Assembly: GCA_027422505.1 (NCBI GenBank)
Contig: JAPQWV010000002.1
Span: 23,600,501-23,664,500 of the forward strand
From: Craterostigma plantagineum
Taxonomy: Eukaryota > Streptophyta > Magnoliopsida > Lamiales > Linderniaceae
Direction of reading: 5' to 3'
Length of the DNA stretch: 64,000 bases
Position 1 is the stretch's first letter; each line of letters begins with the position of its first letter. Position numbers and translations under genes: made by a program. Positions 22,143-34,529 of this stretch are shown one piece after another. The notes below the pieces were generated by a model, which was not told the DNA's origin, made no database searches, and was given only the letters and a program-made list of their open reading frames with translations.

Positions 22143-23142
22143 TGTTAGGATCGGTTAGCGTGTTTAGAGGGGGTGAATAAACACTAGCTGTTTTTCGCTC
22201 TTTTTCAGTTCTTAATCGGTTAAGGTTAGATACCGGTGCTTGATACTCTGAGTGTGACTTGTGCGGAAGTGTGACCGATCAGTGGTGACTGAAACCGGTC
22301 GCGCAGTGTGCTGTGTGAGATAGTTTGTGAAAAGCACAGCGATTTGCTATGGAAGTTCGGAGCAAAAAAGATCTCCTACGTCTCCCCCTTTCCCGCAAGA
22401 AAGGCTATTCTAGAAGATTTGGTTTCGACACACCCCCATCGTATAACCTTCTTAGCTAGACTCACACGTATAACCTCCCGGCTACGCTTGCTAACAAAAC
22501 TCCTAGACACCACAACTAGACAACTTTTTACAGTCCGTCTCTTTCAAGAGCTTTTTACAGTCTGTTGAGAAAACTCACTTACTTAACAGTACAATGAGGA
22601 CAACACCTAGGTTTTCTTCCTTCGCTTTGAGCTTTGAGCTTGATCTCTCGATTAGATTTCTCGTGATAAAGTGTCGTGAGGGTCTTCATGCCTCTTCTTA
22701 GCTATTTATAGCTGCGCTTGTTGAAGACGATCGTTGTTAGGTAGCTCCTCTCACCGGACAGTGCATTAGATGCTCTTTTACCCAAAATGGGTACTGTTCG
22801 GTCTTCGTTGCAGTTCGTGCCATGCCAAATGTTTTTTCCTTTTTAAGCTTGGCTTGTCTTCAACTTGGCTCCTCCTTGCAGCCTTGCATTAAATGCTTCA
22901 TTGGAAGTCTTCAGCATCCCGCGCCTTGAATAATTTTGAATCTTCGTCCATGTGCCGGGTCCGGTATCTGCATTCCGATATTCAATGACCTTCTGGTAAC
23001 AGTCTTCATCCTGCTGCTGGTCGCGCTTGTTGAACTAGTGACTGGTATTCAGTTACATCTTTGTTTAATCCGTATACTCAGTTGAGTTTAGGCAATCATC
23101 AGAACTGTTAATTTGAATTCTTTAAATTCACGATTTTTAAAA
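22143..23142 (-). repeat. 3' LTR of the outer copia element
   Basis: About 1 kb on the minus strand. It is bounded on the left by TGTTAGG (terminal CTAACA on the element strand) and on the right by the polypurine tract AAAAAGGGGAAA (read on the minus strand, 23143-23155). It is homologous over its full length to the solo LTR at 17488-18480 and over 670 bp to 57100-57771. Confidence 0.85.
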
Positions 23143-23155
23143 ATTTCCCCTTTTT

Positions 23156-24755
23156 GGTGATTGGCAAAACTCAATCGAAGCAGAAAGGTTTTTATTATAT
23201 CAAATGAGATTTGACACATAACTACCAACCTATTACAACCATTATAGCCTATTCAGTCCTTAGACTTGGCTAGTTTCTCGATCTTCCGGTTGGTCGCCTT
23301 CTCCGGTCTATCTGGTACGTCCGGTCCTGGCCTTCTGCTTCGTCAGTACTGATCGTTCTCTTCTTCTGGCAGTACTCTGCTTCGTCTAGTACTGCTCTTT
23401 CTCCTCAACTAGCAGTATCCTTCTTTCACCATTTTGATAATCAAATGTCCAATAGGGGAAGGTAGCCCCGGTTCCTGCTGGACACCTGCTCCATAAATCC
23501 ACATCTGAAGCTTTGTCCACGGAGGGGGATTAGCCGCTGCGTACATGAGATACCACCGCTTGTTTTCTCCTCAGTGAGCACAACGAATCTAGTAGGAACG
23601 GAAACATCTTGCCTGGCCAGTTTAGCCCAGTTTGGCAGTCAATTCCTTCTCAATCGCTCGCTACCGTACCGTTTCTTGGTGGGTCAGTCTGGGAATTCTT
23701 TAGACTTGTCGATCTCCACCAAGAGGGGCTGGGTTGTTTGCCATCTTCTTCTCTGTGTCCTCCAGGACGGCCACTCCCAGCAACATCTTCTTTCAGCTAG
23801 TTCTCCGTGCTGAAGACTGATGACCGGGTTTGTCACTTTCTCCTCAGCCTAGTTCTGTAGCATCTTCTCCGAGATAGCCTGCCTTGCCTTTGGCATTGCT
23901 TTTAAGTTCTTGTTGGTCTGAAGAGCTTCTTCATGTCTGCACGAGCCATCCCAAAGGTCTTAGCATACCCTTCTGGATCAGTGTCCTTCTTAAGTATAGC
24001 CATTTGTGCAAGTTTGAGGTGATCCGAGAAGAACGCCAGATTTTGGCTAGTGACTGCGAGGCGTTTTCTGGCTGTGAGCTGTGAGGCTTATCTTGACTAA
24101 GGGTGGTGGATATTTTGGAGGTTTATGCATTAGATACTGAGTCATTTGAGCCGATGAACTTCAAAGGAGGAGACGAGGTCCTTAAATCCTTGAGAAATTT
24201 TGTTGCGATGTGTCACGGGTGCACAGTAACCCAGACTATCCTTATCTCTTCAGTCAATGCTTCAGAACTTTACGTGTCGATCGGTGTCTGAGATTCCTTG
24301 ATGGCATGACAGTTCACCCATTTAGATAACCCTGCAGACCCAAAGCCAGCCGTACCCAAGACAAAACATGCAATGTATGCATCGATGAAGTGCAATAATT
24401 GAGGCAAAGTCGGTCTTTTACCCGGCCATTATAGGTTATGTGTATATCCACTGTTTTAAAAGCGAGTCCCGGTTTCAAAAGGAATCCGGTATCAGATGTT
24501 GATAGCTCATCTTAAACAATATAAAGGTTTATATGTTTAAGTCTCTCAGTGTATACTGGCTAATGCCGATTTTGGTTGAAACCGACTGGGGTATGTGTAT
24601 GATCCGGCATTATGAAATAATGATCGATTTGAAAGAAGGGTCTGCACTGAAATCATCGTAATGCAACATTTATGTAAAGTCTAGGCAACTCGTCATATCA
24701 ATTAATTTGATATAACTTCGTCCCCCTAACTTCATGCTAGGACTCTTAAGATACA
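23156..24755 (-). other. Post-pol spacer of the outer copia (env-like region position)
   Basis: Region between the RNase H stop and the polypurine tract. Sireviruses often carry an envelope-like or unknown ORF here. No intact minus-strand ORF is present, and the plus-strand ORFs (23574-23813 and others) are antisense and unsupported. It is a decayed or non-coding spacer. Confidence 0.5.
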
Positions 24756-26436
24756 TGTTGACCTTTTTGGCCCGTGAGAGTTAGAGAGTTTTGATGGACT
24801 ATGTAATTGTAGTGACGTTAGGTCTATAAATTAAGCAATTCGATTTATGATCAATATAACGTCTAAGTTCATAATAATATTCGACCATGCACTATATATG
24901 AGCTTAAATTGATTAAATTGTTGAATATTTGATTCGCATATGATTTTGTGATTTGTTGATGAGACTATGTGATCGCATGTGATAGGATATATAGTTCTGT
25001 GCTATATATGGAAATTACACATGAGATATCCTACTGAGCTATATATGGAAAATATGCTGTTTATATATGGAAAGTGATATATCCGTTGATACTTGTTTAT
25101 TCCTGGAGAAAAATCACATATGCGATTTTTGCATGCTTTCCATTGAATTTAATGTGCAATATTAAGTTGATATCTTTCCCTATACTTATTAGGATATTAT
25201 ATTTAGGAAAGAATTGATTAATTGACTTTTTGGATAAAATGCAATAATATATGGTATGTGCTGAAATAGGTTGGAATCCCTGATATATGGAAAGTTCTGC
25301 TATGGCATATTAGTTCGTGATATAAATGCTGTGATATGAATTGTGCGCTAAACATGGTACATATGTTGATTGGATATTATGTGCTAAACATGGAAAATGC
25401 ATTGATGTGTTTCAATCTCGTGTGCTATACTTGGAAAGTAAATCCGGATTGATTTATTCTAGAAACAGATAGCAAGGAATCACATATGGAAAGTGCTGAT
25501 ATGGTAAATATATGTCGAAATGATTGAATATGCCTTGATAACGAATCTGAGCTTTTATATGGAATATGATCATGCATTAATGAGCTAAATGGCCGTTGTG
25601 AACGTTGATTATGAGCATGATCTACATGGCATGTTAACTCTCGAAATTTGGAAAATGTGCTTGATTTGATGATTATTATGTGATGCGACTTTCCATGTGA
25701 AGTGCTGATTGAAAAGGTTTATATACATGCTACACTTTATAATTTCGAACTTAGAATTTGCGAACCTACTACTACGAGAGATTGAGCAGAAACATTCATA
25801 TGATATTCCTGAGCCTTCATTTGCGATAGCTTTCTGCTTACCTGAGCGATCACTTGCGAAGTACTGAACGTACTGAGTTATTCCATCATCCCACCATACA
25901 TTCTATCTTCGGACGTGTTGTCTTCGGACGTGAGCAATACCAAGGAGGCAAGGTCAATGTTTATGCACACGTGAAGGGAATGACGAGTTCCGGGGGCCCT
26001 TCGGTAGCGAGCTGTGTCTGTTGGGATTACGAGATTCCGAGGAACGAAACTCCGCGTGTGGTAACCTAGTGTGGCTAGTGTGCAAGTGTTTGACTTGTTT
26101 CGGTTGTGTATTGGGCTAATCAATCAGTTTTGTATCCAGCTACGGTGCATTATAGTGATTGGTTAAACTCTTGGGAAGCAAATCCCAAGGAGAGGAGTAA
26201 ACCCCAGTTGGGGATATAACCTCTATAAAATCCTGTCTCGCATTTACTTACAGTTATTTTCTTTTCGCTGTGAGACAGACCCGACATACATCCGACGTTA
26301 TCAGAATATATCAGGCATACACGTCATAAGCATTAGTAGGCATATCTAAGTCACTACATCTTAAGTTTTTGAGAAAAGAAGAAGCATAATTTTTATAAGC
26401 CAAATTCACCCCCTCTTAGGCACATTTATATCTTCA
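24756..26436 (+). repeat. 5' LTR of the plus-strand copia
   Basis: 1681 bp, TGTTGACC to ATATCTTCA. It contains many dispersed copies of a TATATGGAAA word with variants (for example near 25008, 25054, 25066, 25282 and 25486). It ends two bases before the primer binding site. Confidence 0.9.
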
Positions 26437-26438
26437 TT

Positions 26439-26450
26439 TGGTATCAGAGC
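26439..26450 (+). other. Primer binding site, plus-strand copia
   Basis: TGGTATCAGAGC, complementary to the 3' end of initiator methionine tRNA, two bases after the LTR. Confidence 0.95.
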
Positions 26451-26495
26451 GGGTTACTCAAACGACGGGTCTAACAAGCCTGAGTTAAAGATCCA

Positions 26496-28110
26496 ATGGC
26501 TTCTTCGAGTTTTGATGTTTTTGCAGAAGGTCAGTCCCATTCCAGGCCAACACTCTTCGATGGAACCAACTATGCTTCATGGAAAAACCGGATGAAGGAA
26601 TTCCTGCTTGCCGCTGCCTATGATTTGTGGGATATCATCACAACTGGACCACACGCTCCAAAGAAGGCGGATGGAACTCCAAAAAAAGGTGCTGACTTCG
26701 ATGCAACAAACAATCGAAGAATCGAATGCCAAAGCAAAGAACATGATTGCATGCACGCTTACAAGAGAAGAATACAATCGTGTGAGTTCCTGTGAATCTG
26801 CCAAAGATATGTGGCATATGCTTCAAGTTACCACGAAGGAACCACACGAGTTGTACAAGAAAGAATAACCCTCTTAACTCACCAATACGAACTGTTCAAA
26901 ATGGAGGACAACGAAACTATAAGTTACATGTACGGAAGGTTCATGAACATCATCAATCAAATGTTCTCGTTGGGAAAGCAGACAGAGAGAAATTGCGAAA
27001 AATCCTGAGATCTCTTCCAAGAGAATGGAATCCCGAAGTAACTGCCATCTCCGAAGCGAAGGACTTGGACGAACTTTCCATCTCAGAACTGATCGGATCT
27101 TTGACCACCTACGAGATGACTCAGATCTCCATCAAAGAGAAACCATCAATCCGAAACCAACTAAACATTGCCTTCAAAACAGAACAAGAGAACGATTCTG
27201 AGGGTGAAGATGAAACTGAGGAAGACTTACTAGAACAGATCGCCATGCTGGCCAGGAAATTCGAAAAATCTCGGCTGAGAAGAAAGTTCAAAGGAAACTC
27301 TAAGTTCCAACCCAGAACAAGGGAATATCGTCATCCGAGAACAATGTTTAGAAATTCTTCAAGTGCAACAAGCCAGGCCACTTCGCCTCAAACTGCCCGA
27401 TGGAGAACGATGATAAAAAGGTAAAGAAGCAGAAAGCCATGATCACCAACCGGGAAGAGGCCGGAAGTGAAGAAGAGGAAGATCTTGCCTACATGGCCGA
27501 TCATGATGATCAGGTATCTTCTTCATCTACTATTAAGAAAATAATGTTTCTAAATGAATTATATGCTACGCAAGATGAATCTCATGATAACGCTTCCTCA
27601 GTCCCTGAAGTAGATGAAAAAGAAGAGATGTTCGAGATAATTCAAAATGCAGAAAGGAAGATTAAGTCGTTCAACTCACAAGTAAAGAGTCTGGTTAGAC
27701 AAAGAGATGACGTAGTTAGAGAAAAGCATCAAATAGATCTAGAGAACGAACGATTAAGAGCCGAACTAGAAACCCTTAAGGAAGAAAAAGCCTTGTGTAA
27801 TTGTGAAGATCTTAGAAAGCAAAATAATGATATATCTAGAGACATGTCTGTTCTTAAGGAATCTCTTGAACAAAAATCACGTACTGTTGATAGACTTCTT
27901 GAAGGAAAACAAAATCTTGATATGTTACTTAGATTCCTAGAAATGTTGGAAAATCAGGGATAGGATATTCCACGACACATGAACAAGCTGCACCTCCTCA
28001 AAATGTTAGGAAGCCTAAATGTTCTTCATGCGGCCGTCACGGTCATTATGCTAACCACTGTTTTTTGAAGAGAGCTGATAAATCTAGATATGTCTAGAGG
28101 CCAAAGAAAG
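26496..28110 (+). pseudogene. Copia gag (UBN2 type) with frameshifts
   Basis: Starts MASSSFDVFAEGQSHSRPTL after the PBS. The UBN2-like capsid region is recovered by changing frame near 26700 and 26870: LFDGTNYASWKNRMKEFLL, SAKDMWHMLQV, then LRSLPREWNPEVTAISEAKD. A first zinc-knuckle-like motif (CNKPGHFASNC, 27381-27413, first Cys lost) is followed by a predicted coiled coil (about 27610-27930). A second knuckle CSSCGRHGHYANHC lies at 28020-28061. The long coiled-coil gag is a Sirevirus trait. It has at least three frameshifts and a stop near 28095. Confidence 0.85.
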
Positions 28111-28254
28111 TTCCTGAAGTATCTAACACTGGACAACCTGTGTTTGAGAGATCACAGTCTGTGACAAATAATATATCACGTGTTAACAGGAGTTAGTTTG
28201 CTACTAACCGTTTAGGACCCAATCAAAGTTGGACACTCAGAAAAGAACTGATTC

Positions 28255-28937
28255 ATGCAGGTACGAAGAAGAAAATCCAACAAGAAAAATATGTGGTACC
28301 TCGACAGTGGGTGTTCCCACCATATGATAGGTGATATCATTAAGTTTGTGTCGGTGAAAGCGTATGACGGAGGATATGTCTCTTACGTCGACAACACAAA
28401 AGCTAAGATTATTGGTGTTGGAACTGTCGGTAACACTTTACGTACTACTATAGATGACGTATGGTTAACTAAGAATCTAAAACATAATCTCATTAGCATT
28501 AGTCAAATATGTGATAAAGGTCATACGGTAACCTTTGAAAATGATAAGTGAATTGTTAGGAATGATAGTAAAGTGTTATTTAGTGCATGTAGGATAGAAA
28601 TATTTACTGTATTACTCTTGATGATATCACTGACCAGAATGTCAAGTGCTTAGAAGTTACACAGGACAACACCTGGTTATGGCACAGACACCTAGGACAT
28701 GCTAACATGGAACTACTGTCTCACATTACAAGCAACGCACTGGTTCGAGGTGTTCCTGACATAAAGTTCGTCAATGACAAAACATGCATGGCATGTCAAA
28801 TGGGCAAGCAGACGAAGACATCGTACAAAGAATGCGATATCCACATCCAGACCTTTGGAACTGCTACATCTTGACCTTTTTGGTCTTGTTCAGACGATGT
28901 CTCTGCGAGGTAAAATATATGCCTTTGTCATCGTTGA
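28255..28937 (+). pseudogene. Copia protease and integrase N-terminal part
   Basis: Contains the aspartic protease motif WYLDSGCSHHM (about 28291-28323), a GAG-pre-integrase region with a zinc-binding CMACQMGKQTKTSYK, and LLHLDLFGLVQTMSLRGKIY, then AFVIVD. The reading breaks at the GTTGA target duplication of the gypsy element and resumes at 38070 with DDYSMYTW. Stops and frameshifts are present, for example at 28549. Confidence 0.85.
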
Positions 28938-31794
28938 TGTAACGACCCAACTTCCTAGATACGTATTTTGGCGGATTTTCGCAGCGTAAGCAGCGGAAAG
29001 CCCATTTAATTAAAGATTTTAAAACATAATAATACAAATACGTTCAATGTCTAAATCCATAGGTGCAAAACCAAACATATTTCTATTCATTGGGCCGAAG
29101 CCCAAGAAGTCCTAACCCAAATTTAAAAAAAACACGAAACATAAACTCATTTCACAGGTCGCGTCCCATGTACTGCGCCACCCTCAAAAGTCCGTGGAGT
29201 CACCGCCATCAGCCGCTTAGTCGTGACGTTTCCCAATGTCCGACGTTCGTACCTACACACGTAAACCCTGAGCCTTTGCCCAGTAGATGAAAATATGCAT
29301 GTATGCACGTGCTCTCACATCCCCGTACCAACACATCTCACAAAATGCACGCTCGACTCTTGTCTCATATCTCATCTCAACTCATCTCATCACATCACAT
29401 CACATCACATCACATCACATCAGGGCCCGAGGCTTAGGACTAAAGGCAACACGCGCGCAGGGGTCAGTAGCTCGGGAGGCCCCACTCCCCACAAGGGTCA
29501 GTAGCTCGGGAGGCCCACTCCCCACATCTCAATCATATAGTGCGCCTTAGTCCTAACCTCACTACTCATACAATTCGACGACCATCAATCAGTCATAAAT
29601 TACCCCACTCAACATCACTGTACAATATTTCCGTGACTCCGCACGATCCTCTCCCCTCGTAACACGTGTATGCAAATGTCGTGCAAACAAAATGCAACAC
29701 ATAACAATGCAAATCTCTATATCACGTATCGGCCCAAGGTATCAGCTCAGCCCGATCCGAAAACTATCGTACTCTAAATAATCGGCCCCAAGACCCGCGT
29801 TCCGATTTACTCGGCCCGAAACCTTACTCATCGAACTCCCCCTCCGAATTTCACTAATGGTTCCACAATTTAATTATTTTCACTTTAAGTCCCAAATTTT
29901 TAAAATAATACCTAAATTCCTAATTTAAAAATATTTTTCCAAATTTTTTTTCTTAAAATCCCACAATCTCATAATTTTACTTTTAAGGACGCGGATTTGA
30001 AAATTTAACTTAACATCCGAAAATCTTTGAAAATTATAAAATGACCCAAAAATTATCCTCAAAATTTATTTAAGACCCGAAAATTTTCTCAAATTTACAA
30101 ATCTGCCCCGGATTTCAAAATTTCAGGTTAAGTCCCAAAAATTTTTAGAAATTACAAATCTGCCCGGATTTTAAAATTTCAGTTTTGCCCCGAAACTTTT
30201 GATTTACAATTAACCCCAGCCGAGTATTTTTAATAAATATTTAGTCCCGATAAACTTCTGAAAATTCTCGATTTCTCTAGCCGAGAAATTTATTATTTAT
30301 TTTGTACCCGAAAACTTCTGAAAATTTACAATTAACCCCAACCGATATATTTAATATTTATTTAGCCCCTCGGAATTTCCGAAAATTGCACAAAGGCCCC
30401 TAGCCGAGTTTTGAATATTTATTTAACTCTCTGAAAATTCTGATAATTTTGTATAAGCCCCTAGCCGAGTTTTGAATATTTATTTAACTCTACGAAAATT
30501 CTGAATTTGTATAGAGGCCCCTAGCCGAATTTTAATTGTTCATTTAACACCTCGAAAACTTCTGAAAATTATAAAATGACCCTAGTCGAGATTTAGAATA
30601 TTTATTTAACACCCTAAATTTTTGAAAATTACACAAATCACCCCAACCTAGTTTTAGAATATTTATTTTAGACCTTTGAATTAAAAAAAACACTAGAAAC
30701 ACTAATTTATAAAATACCCGAATTTGCTCCTAAATTTCCTAATTTCCAATCTTTCTACCTAAACCCCGAACAGTTTACGATCCAAACGCAAGTAGCATGA
30801 AAATGGAACGGCATAGAATGGTGACGACACACAAGTATTCATATAACGAGCATGAGATCACGTTCGAGCATATATATTAGCATGTAGATCACAAATTTCA
30901 TACGACCACGTAAATTACCATGCAACACGTAGAAATCATGAGTTAAAAAAAATTGTTTACGCGTGTAGGTGATCTTCACCTACCTTACGTCCGTATAGAG
31001 CGACGTTACGGGTTATTTTTACGTGATCCCGACCCTAGGATTTCGATCCCGAGCTCCTCCACGTGTCCGCGGGTTTTTTTTTTCTCCTCCTCCCTTTCTT
31101 TCCTTCTCTTCTTCTCCCCTTTTCTTTCTTTCTTTTTTTTTTCTTCTCTCCTTTCTTTCCTTCTCCCTCGGCCCCTCCCTCTTCTTTCTTTCCTTTCTCT
31201 CTTTTTCCCTTCTTTTCTCTTTCTTTCCTTCCCTCTCTCACGTTTTTCCCCCTCCCTTCTCTTGTTTTCTTTGGTTTATTAGTTATCATTTTGTCCTCAT
31301 GTAAGGAGATGAGATGTATTAGATGGGGATACCTTGTTCTTATTCTAGTGATTAGGTGGTTTTATTCTCTTTTGGTTTTATTACCTCATTATGTAAAGAT
31401 ATTTATTTTATAGTTATTATTTTATTTTATTGTACAAACCTCACATGGAGGTACATATTTATTTATTTTCTCTTAATTTATTTTAGCCATAATTAAATTA
31501 TTATTATTATTATTATTACTACTATTTTTTTTTAAATTATTTATTTATTTGGGCTTTCACTTCTTGTTTTCGGCCCAATTAAATTTTATTAAAGGACCCA
31601 ACTCCCAACCTTTATTTTGGGTCATTATTTTCTTCATTTGGCCCATAAATAAATTTTGGTCCTTTTAAATTTTTCTGGCCCAATTGTAAATTTTGGGCTC
31701 GTTTCGAAAAGAAATCGTTTCTTGTTCGAAAGTCAATTTCGTAAATTTCGAATATTATTGAAGTAATCCCGTATAAATTTTTGCGGGTATTACA
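28938..31794 (-). repeat. 3' LTR of the first gypsy element
   Basis: Left copy of the LTR pair. It contains a TCACA-type microsatellite (29386-29419), a repeated GGGTCAGTAGCTCGGGAGG unit (29461-29516), about ten diverged 60-bp tandem units (about 30000-30670) and a long CT-rich tract (31075-31262). ORFs over the CT-rich tract are compositional. Confidence 0.92.
30000..30670. repeat. Diverged ~60-bp tandem repeats inside the first gypsy LTR
   Basis: Units share CCCCTAGCCGAGTTTTGAAT, then TATTTATTTAACNC and GAAAATTCTGA-type blocks. Neighbouring units differ by many substitutions and small indels, so the array is old relative to the insertion. The same array is present in the other LTR (about 36280-36950). 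Confidence 0.8.
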
Positions 31795-31804
31795 TCCTCC
31801 CCCC

Positions 31805-32160
31805 TTATAAGAATTTCGTCCCCGAAATTACAGTACGGAAAATAATTCGGAGTACTTCTTTCTCATTTCGTTTTCTCATTTCCAAGTGGTTTCTTCCAAT
31901 ACTTGGTTTCCGCCACAAGACCTTCACGAGGGGTATGTTATTATTTCGAAGACGTTTCACCTCGTACATCAAAATTTCCACCGGCCTTTCTTTATAGCTC
32001 AAGTCCGGCTTCAATTGTTGATGAAGTGATTCGCTTCTCAGCACCTAATTGGGGTTCGCGACGTATTTATGTAAAGTTGATACGTGAAATACGTCGTGGA
32101 CTTGGGCTAACGAGGCGGTAATCCAGCTGATACGCAACTTCTCCTACTCTCTTGAGTATT
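31805..32160 (-). pseudogene. Gypsy integrase C-terminus and chromodomain-like end
   Basis: The minus strand reads DLSYKERPVEILMYEVKRLR, then NNNIPLVKVLWRKPS, the characteristic end of Tekay/Del-type chromovirus integrase, with a decayed chromodomain. It lies next to the polypurine tract as expected. Frameshifts flank it. Confidence 0.8.
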
Positions 32161-32654
32161 TTGAAAGAGCCAATGTATCTTGGGCTCAATTTGCCCTTTT
32201 CCCGAATCGCTTCACGCCTCTCATTGGTGATTTTTTTTTTAAAGGCTTGATCACCTTCGTTGAATTACAACGGCACTCGTATATTGTCTGCATGACTCTT
32301 CTGACGACTTTGGGCCGTCTGCATCCTCTCCCGGATTTTTCCCACAGCTTTAGTCATTTCACGAATCATTGCAGGACCCAACAACGCTTTCTGCCGATTT
32401 CATCCCAATGAGTTGGGGATCAACATTTACGCTCGTTCAAGGCTTCGTAAGGCGTAATATCGATTGTGGCTTGATAGCTGTTGTTATAGAAAAGCTCTAT
32501 TAGTGGAAGGTATTTGCTCTACCTGGAAATTCAGATTGCACGTTCTCAACATATCTTCGAGCGTCTGGATTGTTCTCTCAGGCTGTTCGTACGTCTGAGG
32601 GTGATATGCCGTGTTGAAGGACAATTTCGTCCTCATGGCCTTTTGTAATCTCAC

Positions 32655-33560
32655 TCAGAATTGGGACAGAAACCTCGAATCCCGATCTGAGACGATTGAA
32701 ATCGGGATCACACGGAGTCTCACAATTTCTTTTATGTACAGCTCTGCATACTTCTCCATGGAACAAGTTTGATTGATTTGCAGGAAATGGGCTGATTTAG
32801 TCAATCTGTCGACGATCACCCAGATTGCATCATGACCCTTTACGTTTTTTTTTTTTGCCTCAAGATTTCGATCTAACAGTGTTGGCTTCAACGTTAACGC
32901 TGCTAGTTTTATTTCGATCTTCCCGAAATTGATTATTTCCACTCCGGGTTGGCACAGGTTCATATTAACTGATTTACGGCTCAAAGCTTCTGCGACTACT
33001 TTCGCTTTTCCTGGGTGATAATTCATCACACAATCGTAGTCTTTTGCTAACTCGAACCATCGTCATTGCCTCATGTTTAACTCCTTATGCGGGAAGAAGT
33101 ACTTTGGGCTTTTATGGTCTGTTAAAAAAAATCTCGTATCGTTCTCCGTGTAGATAATGTCGCTAGATTTTCAGGGCAAACACCACGGTTGCGAGTTCCA
33201 AATCGTGTGTGGGGTAATTTTTCTCGTAGGATTTTGAGCTGTCGGGAGGCATACGTAATTACCTTCCCGTTCTGCATCAACGCGCACTCAAGCCATTTTT
33301 TAAGGCATCACTGTATACTGAAAATCTTTCGATACCAGAGGCATTTTAAGAACAAGAACTGTTGTCAGTCGTTTCTTCAACTCCTGGAAATTTTCTTCAC
33401 ATGCTTTCGTCCACTTAAATGGAACGTTCTTCATAAGTTAAGTCTGGCTTTCTTCACCGTTATTGTCACGATGAGCAGCTGCCGTTGGATCCAAGAAGGC
33501 ACGCGATCTAATGGTCAGGATTTGAAGGCTGAAGATTTAATTATGTTCCTAGGATATACG
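32655..33560 (-). pseudogene. Gypsy RT/RNase H end fused to integrase core by deletion
   Basis: Moving along the minus strand: HYLHGERYEIF, TDHKSPKYFFPHKELNMRQ, VMNYHPGKAKVVAEALSRK (end of RNase H), then, after a stretch without the expected zinc-binding domain, DAIWVIVDRLTKSAHFLQIN (integrase core), and RVIPISIVSDRDSRF. The H2C2 zinc-finger region is missing between them. Stops are present. Further integrase remains to about 32200. Confidence 0.85.
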
Positions 33561-34282
33561 CGCATAAAGATCGACGACTGAGATGTTTAAGAAGTGAAAG
33601 AATCGGATGGTGAATCGTGAGCGTTGAATCAAAAATCGGACGGATGATAGTGAAGGTGCTATTTCACTTACAGAGTTGCATGCGATTCTTGCTCTAACAC
33701 GCAGAAATGCAATACCACGTGGCGACTTGTGGAGTGTTCGATCGGATAAAATGGACGGTGAAGATAGATCGCGAATCACGCTTAAAACATGATTTCTATC
33801 TTATTAATGTCGAATTTCTAGTTTACTTTCTCGAGCATGTAACTTCTTTTAGAGTGAAAATCATCGTGAGGTGAAAACACGAGAGTTGTAGAAGAGATAA
33901 AGATCTGTAACTTCCGTGTTGTGATCCATAAGAAAGGAAGCTCGGTTGATCCGTGGACATAGGATGAAGTTCAGCCGTGTTTGTGCATTAGTTCGCCGTA
34001 CTAATTTCATTGATGCGACAGAGTCTACGCGTGCATGTAAATACGGCATTGATTTAAACGTGAGCACAATTTCTTTGTCGCAATGGACATCAACATCTTT
34101 CTTCGAGATTTTGGATTGGATTTTTGTGATAAAAATCCAATGTGATTTTCTTCCTGTGCGTGATCTCTCAAATCAAGATTACGGCGTTTCGAAGAAAAAT
34201 CTGATCTCGAAATTTATGAAGTTTATCTTTATACGGCGTTCGAAGGAAACTCGAAATTAATGCTGTTTATCCTTCGCTTCAC

Positions 34283-34361
34283 TCACCCCTATAAATAGTT
34301 GCTTGATGCACGCTATGCACCACAACACAATTCTCTCTAACCACATCATTTAATTTTTGCA
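34283..34361 (+). promoter_or_regulatory. TATA box and short leader before the 55-codon ORF
   Basis: CCTATAAATAG (34290-34300) is a strong plant TATA match, about 65-70 bp before the ATG at 34362, with an A/C-rich leader (CACAACACAATTCTCTCTAA) typical of plant 5' ends. The placement is what a functional promoter would look like. Activity is not shown. Confidence 0.45.
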
Positions 34362-34529
34362 ATGTATAATCTTGGAGGAAATGCGGATCGTGAGGATGTT
34401 CCTCAGGAACCTTTTTGGAGGGAAAATCTCGAAAAGCTTAAATTTGAGTTATTCCTTCTTTTGGGATTGCTCTTCGCTGCAATTGCCATTTTTGTGATGT
34501 GGGTTGCCACTCACTGCACTTGTGTTTAA
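34362..34529 (+). CDS. 55-aa single-span membrane protein ORF inside the gypsy element (unknown)
   Basis: An ATG-to-TAA frame without interruption. An acidic N-terminal half (residues 1-27, with ADREDVPQEP) is followed by a hydrophobic stretch of about 20 residues (about 30-49, rich in Leu, Ile, Ala and Phe) and a short Cys-containing tail (HCTCV). This predicts a small type of single-pass membrane protein. It has a TATA box about 65 bp upstream and runs antisense to the host element. Such small membrane ORFs occur in compact plant DNA virus genomes and as plant small proteins. I recognise neither. A chance ORF remains possible given its length. Confidence 0.4.
   Translation: MYNLGGNADREDVPQEPFWRENLEKLKFELFLLLGLLFAAIAIFVMWVATHCTCV

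Noticed and set aside
23574..24291. Plus-strand ORFs between the outer LTR and the inner copia
   Set aside because: Antisense to the outer element, short, overlapping and without domains.
29386..29419. Regularly spaced TCACA repeats, considered as a CRISPR-like array
   Set aside because: A simple pentanucleotide microsatellite within a plant LTR, with no spacers.
30953..31413. ORFs rich in Phe, Leu, Ser and Pro, repeated at 37231-37672
   Set aside because: A CT-rich tract inside the first gypsy LTR is open in several frames because of its composition.
33946..34260. 104-codon plus-strand ORF in the filler of the first gypsy element
   Set aside because: Open on the plus strand and overlapped by a minus-strand ORF. 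No motif is recognised, and the upstream frame is broken by stops. Left as part of the filler.
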